This document shows, in pieces, positions 58,125-64,000 of a stretch of 64,000 nucleotides of DNA. Position numbers and translations under genes: made by a program. Position 1 is the first letter of the stretch. Every line of letters begins with the position of its first letter. The stretch is taken from contig MTMF02000009.1 in the NCBI GenBank assembly GCA_002011125.2, positions 1,146,989-1,210,988 on the forward strand, in the 5' to 3' direction. The DNA is from Candidatus Hydrothermarchaeum profundi (GTDB lineage Archaea; Hydrothermarchaeota; Hydrothermarchaeia; Hydrothermarchaeales; Hydrothermarchaeaceae). Under the pieces are notes generated by a model. That model did not search any database, had not been told where the DNA came from, and worked only from the letters and a program-made list of their open reading frames with translations.

Positions 58125-60206
58125 ATGGATTATCAATTTAGAAATAAACTCTCTGCTGAGGAACTGAAAAAGAACAAAATCATACCTATATTATTCGGAA
58201 TTTTCTTCGTTGGATTTTCCATCAGATACATAACACATCATGATCTGTTATTTGACCCGGACTCTTATCTCTGGTACAGAATGGCGAATTACTATGCGGG
58301 TATAAATACAGAGCATATTATAGAAAAAGGGGGGAATCTAATCGATACTCTCGCCTATTATCCCACAGGCAGAAATCTAGATAAAGAACTATTCCTGCTC
58401 CCCTGGGTCATTGGGTACTCCTATAAGCTATTATCCTTTGTAGGATTAGCTAATATGGATATGATGGATTACATGTTTATTTTTGGACCTTTTTTCGGAG
58501 GATTGACGGCAGTAGCAGGTTTTTTTGTGATGAGAGAACTTACAAATGTAAGAGTAGCAGCATTTTCCTCTACTTTCTACGCTTTTTCATCTAATGCTTT
58601 TACGAGGAATACGGCGGGGGATACAGGTCAAGAAAGTCTTGGTACTTTCCTTATATTTATGTGGATATACTTTTTTATAAAGGCTGCAAAGGAAGAACCC
58701 CTTAGTAGGAAACAGATATATTACTCATTAGCCGGAGGCATCATTCTTGCTCTAGCTAATTCAACTTGGGGCGGGAATTTCTTTTATTATGGTATGGTAT
58801 TAGCTTCTGTGTTTTTTTACACTTTATTAGGTATTTTAAGGGAAGACAATTATAAAACTGAGAAGGTATTGGTACCCTTTAGTATAGTCTATGTTACAGG
58901 AGCGGTATTTTCATATTTGCTGATACCCTATAGGTATCCATTAAAGGCATTCTATACCAACCCACCTAATATGATGGTTACTTTTATGGTGCTTCTTTCT
59001 CTGGCGCTGGTTGTTAATTTTAGGCGAAAGCTAGGTATAAGGCCTATTTATATCGTAGCTGGTTTATTTACCATATCACTTGCAATAGCTTATACTATGG
59101 GCAAGCTTGACCATGTTATAGAATTCTTTCAGGGATTCATTCATGGCAAAAAAAGCTTGACTGGTGAAACAGTCGCCTATTACAGAATGGTTGGCTGGGA
59201 CGAGTTCAAAAACACTTATGGAGTGATTCTAATAGGGTTAGTCTTTGCTCCTCTGCTATTAGCTTATGAGTATTGGAAGGATGGAGATTTTAGGTGGGTA
59301 TTCCTCTTCATGTGGCTTATACTTGGTGCGGTTGCTTTTAGATGGATGGTTAGACTCTCCTTCTTATTAGCTTTGATTTTGCCCACTGTTACTTTTTTGC
59401 TAGCAGACAGGTTTACATTAGGAAAAGAGGTCTCATTTAGCGGTAAAAAAAAGGCAGAGAAATCCTTGGTAAACCCTGGGAAGTTTAATGCGCTAGTGCT
59501 CATTGCCGTTGTCTTTTTGATAGCAGTTCCTAATCTTAATGATGGAGTCGCAGCTGCGCGTGCACTAAAATTTAGTGATAATGGCGTTAAACCATGGCAA
59601 GATGCAGGGCAATGGATTAAGGAAAATACGCCAGAGAACGCTCTTCTGATTCACTGGTGGGACTATGGATATCATCTCCAGACCTTCGCAGAGAGGAGGA
59701 CTATCGTGGACGGAGGCAATGCTGGTCCTCCAGTTCCGGGAGGTAATGTTAATAGGAATGTTGATGTAGCTAAAATGTTCACTTCAACTGAAGATTATTT
59801 TCCAAAATTTTTAGAGATATATAATCCTGAAGATTTGCCAGTCTATGTATTAGTTAGTGTAGAAGAATTTGGAAAAAGTGGTGCAATAAACTTCCACGCT
59901 GGAGATGAATTATTTATAACAAGTTTTACCGTACCCGCATCAGGCAATCAAGATCAGGATCAGAGGACTATTGGCGATATTCTCAAGAGAAATCAACTTA
60001 GTACTTATCATATTATCAATTATGGAAGCTATTATCAGATTTGGACTCAGATATTGCGTGATAATCAAGGAAACTACCATCCCGAGTGGAGCGAGAAGTT
60101 GCTGGCAAAGTTGTTGCCTTTCAATACCGGTTACGGACAAGGGTTAAAACATTTTCAATTGGTATATCAGAATGGATGGGTGTATATATACAGGTATTTA
60201 TCTTAA
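58125..60206 (+). CDS. aglB: Dolichyl-phosphooligosaccharide-protein glycotransferase (AglB/STT3)
   Basis: This 693-residue protein has about 13 transmembrane segments and a soluble C-terminal part. The first-loop acidic motif D44-x-D46 (FDPDSY) and the sequon-binding W511-W-D-Y-G515 (IHWWDYGYHLQTFAERR) are intact. AglB moves a lipid-linked glycan onto Asn of exported proteins outside the membrane. It is shorter than many euryarchaeal AglB (about 800-950) and close to the short forms. A decaying glycosyltransferase remnant begins directly after its stop. Confidence 0.95.
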   Translation: MDYQFRNKLSAEELKKNKIIPILFGIFFVGFSIRYITHHDLLFDPDSYLWYRMANYYAGINTEHIIEKGGNLIDTLAYYPTGRNLDKELFLLPWVIGYSYKLLSFVGLANMDMMDYMFIFGPFFGGLTAVAGFFVMRELTNVRVAAFSSTFYAFSSNAFTRNTAGDTGQESLGTFLIFMWIYFFIKAAKEEPLSRKQIYYSLAGGIILALANSTWGGNFFYYGMVLASVFFYTLLGILREDNYKTEKVLVPFSIVYVTGAVFSYLLIPYRYPLKAFYTNPPNMMVTFMVLLSLALVVNFRRKLGIRPIYIVAGLFTISLAIAYTMGKLDHVIEFFQGFIHGKKSLTGETVAYYRMVGWDEFKNTYGVILIGLVFAPLLLAYEYWKDGDFRWVFLFMWLILGAVAFRWMVRLSFLLALILPTVTFLLADRFTLGKEVSFSGKKKAEKSLVNPGKFNALVLIAVVFLIAVPNLNDGVAAARALKFSDNGVKPWQDAGQWIKENTPENALLIHWWDYGYHLQTFAERRTIVDGGNAGPPVPGGNVNRNVDVAKMFTSTEDYFPKFLEIYNPEDLPVYVLVSVEEFGKSGAINFHAGDELFITSFTVPASGNQDQDQRTIGDILKRNQLSTYHIINYGSYYQIWTQILRDNQGNYHPEWSEKLLAKLLPFNTGYGQGLKHFQLVYQNGWVYIYRYLS

Positions 60207-60852
60207 TGGGTTTAGCTTTTTATCTCTTATTTTACCGTTTATTGGTATTCTCAAAATAAACAGGCGGCACTATAGTGATTTGTTTTTGATGGTATGGTTA
60301 TTTTTACCTCTCCTGTTTTTTTATGTTTATAACAACCCAAAAGCATCCCAGATTTTCTAATTATTGTGCCAGCGATAATTCTGTTAACAAGTAAAGCATC
60401 CATTACTGCTAAATCTAAGAAAGTTTTTATCATCCTTATTATAGCTTCTCTTTCTGGAATTTTATTTTCTCTTGATTCTATAGCCCTAGAACATGACGGT
60501 TATAAGAACGCTGGATTATTTTTAAAAAATATGCAAAAGAAGGTGATATTATATTTCATACTCTACAAGGTCCTCATTTACTCTTCTACTATCCTAAGGG
60601 AAATTGGCGGGATCCTGATAAATATTCAACGGGTGAAAATGTAACAATTGTTGTTTTAGATCATCATAAGTATTTGGGGATGTATTGAGATATATCCGTG
60701 TAAATAATATAGGAGATAATTTAAAACCAGTTGCAATATTTAGAGATGAAATGTATTTTTATAGATTTAGTGATTTATTTAACTCCAGCGATTTTAATAT
60801 TAAAATATACAGGATCCCTATAACAGATAGGATTGAATACTTGATTTATTGA
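60207..60852 (+). pseudogene. Frameshifted C-terminal remnant of a GT-C membrane glycosyltransferase
   Basis: Consecutive frames read as one membrane protein tail. FLSLILPFIGILKINRRHYSD ... NNPKAS runs to a stop at 60360. A different frame continues with FLIIVPAIILLTSKAS to about 60535. A third gives GDIIFHTLQGPHLLFYYPKG to a TGA near 60689. A fourth ends RIEYLIY at 60852. At least three single-base shifts are needed. The pattern of transmembrane pairs then a soluble tail resembles Dol-P-mannose mannosyltransferase (GT39-like) families. The N-terminal catalytic part is missing, so it is dead. It probably once belonged to the glycosylation cluster with aglB. Confidence 0.6.
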
Positions 60853-60941
60853 TTTTTGCACTTGGAATAAGTAGAAGTCTAATGCATTTAATTTTCTTAT
60901 TTTTGTTTTCGAAATAGTTTAATTTTTTTTATGTGTAGGGA

Positions 60942-61693
60942 TGCCTGTCCAAATAGAAGGGTAAGCTATAAATCAGCTAGTAGCTAAGCTTCTCTTATGC
61001 ATGAGGTTTGATGTTCGAAGCTGCATGCTGAGCTTGGGCATCTTTCAGAGGAAGAAGATTTTCCCTTGGAGCTAAAAGTTTTTGGGGATCGTGAACTACA
61101 TATTTTTTATGACCTGTTTTCACAGGACAGTTAAGGTGTTATCTCTTTTTAAAAACGAGCAAGGGTGCAGTACACTACTGAATGGCCGGATTCAAGGGAG
61201 AAGGCTTAGGGCTAGGGATTGAGGCCAAAATCGAGAAGACGATAGCTTTGAACAAGACGATGATAAAAGTGAATGGGAGGCCTTCTACCTCTATGCAGCT
61301 CTGGACGTAGAGAAGAACGGGATAGTGTGGATGCGCGATATGCTGTGAGGAACTACCTCACGGCATTGGGCTTTATTAAGACGGTGCTACGATACTGCGA
61401 GAACAAGCCTTGTTTCGTCGTAGATATGGCCCTGGTATACTGGAGTCTTCCGGAGGCTTGATGTAAGGCATGAGCACGAGACCTTCGGCGAGAGGAACAA
61501 GGCCGAAGCCGCCTTCTCCTCTTATAAGTAGCGAGCAGGGTCTACTTCAATAACCTCGACATCAACTTCAGGGAGTAGCTGAAGAAAGAGGATAGGAGGC
61601 TATGATGAAGGCAAGCACTGTGACATGCCAATTTCTTCGCCTTCACTTTCATAATGCTACAATCAACTGAGGTAGTGCTTATCTGGACAGGTC
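60942..61693 (+). mobile_element. Degenerate IS6-type insertion sequence remnant
   Basis: The ends carry imperfect terminal inverted repeats: TGCCTGTCCAAATA (60942-60955) and its counterpart 61680-61693 (GACCTGTCCAGATA when inverted), 11 of 14 matching. Length is about 750 bp, normal for IS6 elements. Inside, three frames reconstruct an IS6 DDE transposase: KTMIKVNGRP, FYLYAALDVEKNGIVWMR, then VRNYLTALGFIKTVLRYCEN (61273-61461 frame), FVVD, and HETFGERN with the final Glu region. Several frameshifts and stops make it inactive. No clear target duplication is seen. Confidence 0.72.
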
Positions 61694-61810
61694 TGGAGGG
61701 TTACGTAGTTCTACAAAAGCTACAAATAGTTGAGTTAATAACAAATAATATAATAAAAAAATTTTCCTCAGATAAACGTTTATCAAGATTTACAATAGGA
61801 GGTTGAAGAA

Positions 61811-62573
61811 ATGAGTAGAATTACAACGATTTTTATCTTGTTTTTTTTCTAATTAATGTTGGGGGAGTAGGTGCCTCCTCTTCGTTTTCCAAAAGCAAGT
61901 TCTTTTTTTTGATGATTTCGAAGACGGTGATATATCAGATTGGTATATCCATGGTGGGGGAGTTTCATTTTCAGCCTCAACGGAAGAAGCTTATGAGGGA
62001 TTATATTCTCTCAAGATGCAAAGAACATTAACAAGGGTTGAATCTGGAATTTATAAAGCTTTTCAAGAAAATAACCCAAGTTCATTTAAAATTTTTTTAA
62101 TGATCAGGGACTTAACCGATTCATACATTTATTTTTATCTCGGAGATAACCCCGGTACAGTTCACATGGGTCAAGATTATAGGATAGGTTTTACATGGTA
62201 TGGCGGAAGTCTTTACTACTTCGATACTAATAATGATAGGGTGGCTATTGCTTCTGGTCTTAAGCCGAATACTTGGTATGAGATTACGATTAGGAATATT
62301 GACTATTCTGCAGATACCTATGACATATATCTTGATGGAGAATTAAAGATGGAAAATGCTCCGTTTAGGAGCTCTGAGGGCAATATAACGCATTTACAAA
62401 TAGACTTAGACATGTGGCGAACCAGAACTTTTTATGTAGATTACATACAGTCACCAGTAAGCGATGAAAATAGGGGTCATGGTAATGACCCTGACGGTTC
62501 TGATGAAGAAAATCCAGGACAAGGTTGCGATCACAAAAATGATAACGGAAATAAAAAGCGTTGCTCAACCTAA
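61811..62573 (+). pseudogene. Secreted LamG/concanavalin-like protein, frame broken at two T8 tracts
   Basis: ATG 61811 follows a strong ribosome-binding site (AGGAGGTTG). A signal peptide MSRITTIFIL begins, but the frame stops in T8 at 61841-61848. Adding one T there restores LINVGGVGASSSFSKSK, and adding one T to the second T8 (61903-61910) restores DDFEDGDISDWYIHGGG into the long frame that ends at 62573. The mature part (about 200 residues) is a beta-sandwich of the LamG/DUF1080 type (GIYKAFQENN ... WYEITIRNIDYSADTYDIYLDGELK) with an acidic, Asn/Gly-rich tail. It may be phase-variable, a pseudogene, or misassembled at homopolymers. Confidence 0.6.
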
Positions 62574-63265
62574 AGAATACAATCCCAAAAGTCTATAAAT
62601 GCAAAATAATAGCTACCTGAAAGTAGAGGATATACTCTATGGGACTCATAGCTATTGGGCATAAAAATATAGTGGAGGTAAAAATCCTAAAGGGCAAGTT
62701 TAGATTCTCGTGCATTAACCTATATTGACTATTAAAGGCCAATTTTCGTGCATTAAAAATTCTTGAGGATATATAAAACCTCTTCATTATAGGTTTCTAG
62801 AAGCAGAAGCTTAGTAGAAAAAAACGTAAAGTTAAAAGGGATACCTCAAAAAGGTAGATCTAAATGTTATGTGTACTGAAGAAATTCTTTCTAACGTAAA
62901 AAATTAAAGTTTGTTCTAATCCTATACTCCCGCTGGGTGGTTATTGATCCGCGAGTTATTACAACTTCAAATAGCGATAGAATGCTTGTCATATAAATTT
63001 CATAGGTTCCTATTCCACAAGAGTGTAAGGATTGCTTGAATCATTATGGCAGATGCTCTTGAAATCCATGAAATATCTAATGTTAAATTAATATTGAGTA
63101 ATTTAGCATGCTCTCCCCTCGAATATTAGCCATTAGCTATTAGGTTCAAAATAAGAAATTTTGAGTACTATGTTTTTTCCTCAATAATATTTGGTAAACT
63201 ATGGTATTGCACTGGTTCAGATATTAACTAAAGATGATCCCTATAAATATCTACAGATATGAACT
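62574..63265. other. Gene-poor AT-rich stretch
   Basis: I see no credible coding frame in this 690-bp stretch on either strand. An 11-bp direct repeat TCGTGCATTAA occurs at 62708-62718 and 62746-62756. Many stops in all frames and the proximity of an IS remnant suggest decayed sequence. No RNA gene was recognised. Confidence 0.45.
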
Positions 63266-64000
63266 TTATTTAAAACTTTTTTGTAAAAAAGGAAGAAAGG
63301 GACTTGACAAAGAATACTTTGACTTACTGGTTTCTGTAAGTTTTTTGGTTGTCCTCAAAATACATGATTTGGGTTTCCATTTTTCATTTTGATCCATACT
63401 TGTCACTAAGGCCTTTTTTATTTTTCTTGTCTCAAGACCGAATTTTATGAGTGAAGTTACTACTCCTCCATCTTGTGAGTTTTTAAGAATTTCCTGCATT
63501 GTTGAACGTGCTGAATAAATCTTCTTTGCATCACTGTTTGTATAAAATTTTGTAATTAACTGGATCTCATCGCATCCAAAAGCAAGATTAGCCTTAGGGC
63601 ATATTATGAAACATGCTCCACATATTTTTTTATGGCATTCCCCCTTTATCCTAGGAAGTTCTCCTTCAAATTCAAAAGCTTGTGTTGGGCAGATGGAAGC
63701 ACAAGCTCCACATTTTATACAAATATTTCGTGAAATTACGAAAAAATCTAATACATAGCAGTTTTGATTAACCGTTAATTCATAAATTTCCTTCTTTTTT
63801 ATGTCAGAGAAGTTATTATAAAAAATCGGAAGTCCTTCCAGATGTTTATTCATCTCTTTGATTGCAGATTCTCTCTTTTTTATATCCATTTTTCTAATCC
63901 TATCTAACTGTTTCTTATCAACTTCAGAAACTTCTATGTATCCTCTGCGAATAGCTTCCAATACAAAACTTGACCCTTTTTCAGAGCGTGTTATTAAGGT
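63266..64000 (-). CDS. F420 hydrogenase/dehydrogenase beta (FrhB)-like protein, 5' end beyond window, 3' end truncated
   Basis: The frame is open from base 64000 on the minus strand, so its start is outside. The first visible part (TRSEKGSSFVLEAIRRGYIEV) resembles the end of an FrhB C-terminal domain. It is followed by two ferredoxin motifs (CIKCGACASICP and CHKKICGACFIICP) and then an FrhB N-terminal domain (SARSTMQEILKNSQDGGVVTSLIKFGLE). It stops soon after, at SPFLPFLQKSFK, where family members run about 200 residues further. It looks like two FrhB modules fused head to tail with the second cut off. FrhB-type proteins pass electrons between F420 and iron-sulfur partners. Confidence 0.7.
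   Translation of the reverse strand, partial: TLITRSEKGSSFVLEAIRRGYIEVSEVDKKQLDRIRKMDIKKRESAIKEMNKHLEGLPIFYNNFSDIKKKEIYELTVNQNCYVLDFFVISRNICIKCGACASICPTQAFEFEGELPRIKGECHKKICGACFIICPKANLAFGCDEIQLITKFYTNSDAKKIYSARSTMQEILKNSQDGGVVTSLIKFGLETRKIKKALVTSMDQNEKWKPKSCILRTTKKLTETSKSKYSLSSPFLPFLQKSFK

Noticed and set aside
60934-61701. Target-site duplication around the IS6 remnant
   Set aside because: Flanking 8-mers (about TGTAGGGA and TGGAGGGT) are not convincing duplicates; left out of the evidence.
62708-62756. Direct repeat TCGTGCATTAA at 62708 and 62746, considered as a CRISPR or iteron start
   Set aside because: Two copies only, 38 bp apart with unrelated spacer context; no further repeats. 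No CRISPR array was seen anywhere in the window.

Overview
The window is archaeal. It carries the archaeal exosome (Rrp4, Rrp41, Rrp42), proteasome alpha subunit, RNA polymerase subunit P, ribosomal proteins L15e and L37Ae, RNase P proteins Rnp2 and Rnp3, KEOPS Pcc1, prefoldin beta, TiaS, Taw1, AglB and an archaeal SRP RNA. O-phosphoseryl-tRNA synthetase (SepRS), corrinoid methyltransferase components, FmdE-like proteins and an F420-hydrogenase beta-like protein point to a methanogen-related or anaerobic euryarchaeal lineage. No methanogenesis gene proper is present and I do not assign an order. The DNA is AT-rich (about 36-40% GC by eye). Many genes are packed with 1-40 bp overlaps, and Shine-Dalgarno-led and apparently leaderless starts are mixed.

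Region 1 (1-17.4 kb) is an accessory anaerobic-metabolism block. A leftward run encodes a radical SAM enzyme (cut by the window edge), a 2-hydroxyacyl-CoA dehydratase-like protein, a methyltransferase, an FmdE/zinc-ribbon protein, a B12-binding radical SAM enzyme, a PqqD-like protein and two parts of an ABC importer with no ATPase. A rightward pair follows: a radical SAM enzyme with an unusual cysteine spacing and an Lrp/AsnC regulator, with a palindrome over the first start codon. Next comes a mixed set (AAA protein, two unknowns, a second FmdE protein, a methyltransferase, a flavin-binding-type protein). The block ends with a leftward operon: UroD-type methyltransferase, corrinoid protein, UroD-type methyltransferase, two AAA proteins and a ParB/Srx-fold protein. 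The three AAA proteins are paralogs with altered Walker motifs and a shared Cys-x-His-x-Tyr-x-aromatic C-terminus. This is the best candidate for an undescribed system, possibly a remodelling machine serving corrinoid methyl transfer.

Region 2 (17.4-34.2 kb) holds two ABC exporters, an internally duplicated membrane protein, a histidine kinase/response regulator pair, a HARP (protein-only RNase P)-hisS-hisI operon, a PIN-ATPase-KH protein, TiaS, a DUF362 ferredoxin-type protein and a Y-family polymerase. A compact GGAGG-rich hairpin lies between convergent genes near 28.2 kb.

Region 3 (34.2-37.5 kb) is an island at a tRNA gene. It has an amidase fragment of higher GC, then a Fic protein and an unknown ORF bracketed by a 17-bp direct repeat of the tRNA-Ser(GCU) 3' end. 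The SRP RNA and that tRNA-Ser are in tandem.

Region 4 (37.5-55.7 kb) is conserved housekeeping, nearly all leftward: adenine deaminase, SepRS, translin, Taw1, Nudix, DHH, the translation/exosome/proteasome/RNase P superoperon, SerA and YchF.

Region 5 (55.8-64 kb) concerns the cell surface and is decaying: DUF4382 lipoprotein, flippase, AglB, a frameshifted GT-C glycosyltransferase remnant, an IS6-type transposon remnant with terminal inverted repeats, a secreted protein whose frame breaks at two T8 tracts, and a truncated FrhB-type protein running off the window end.
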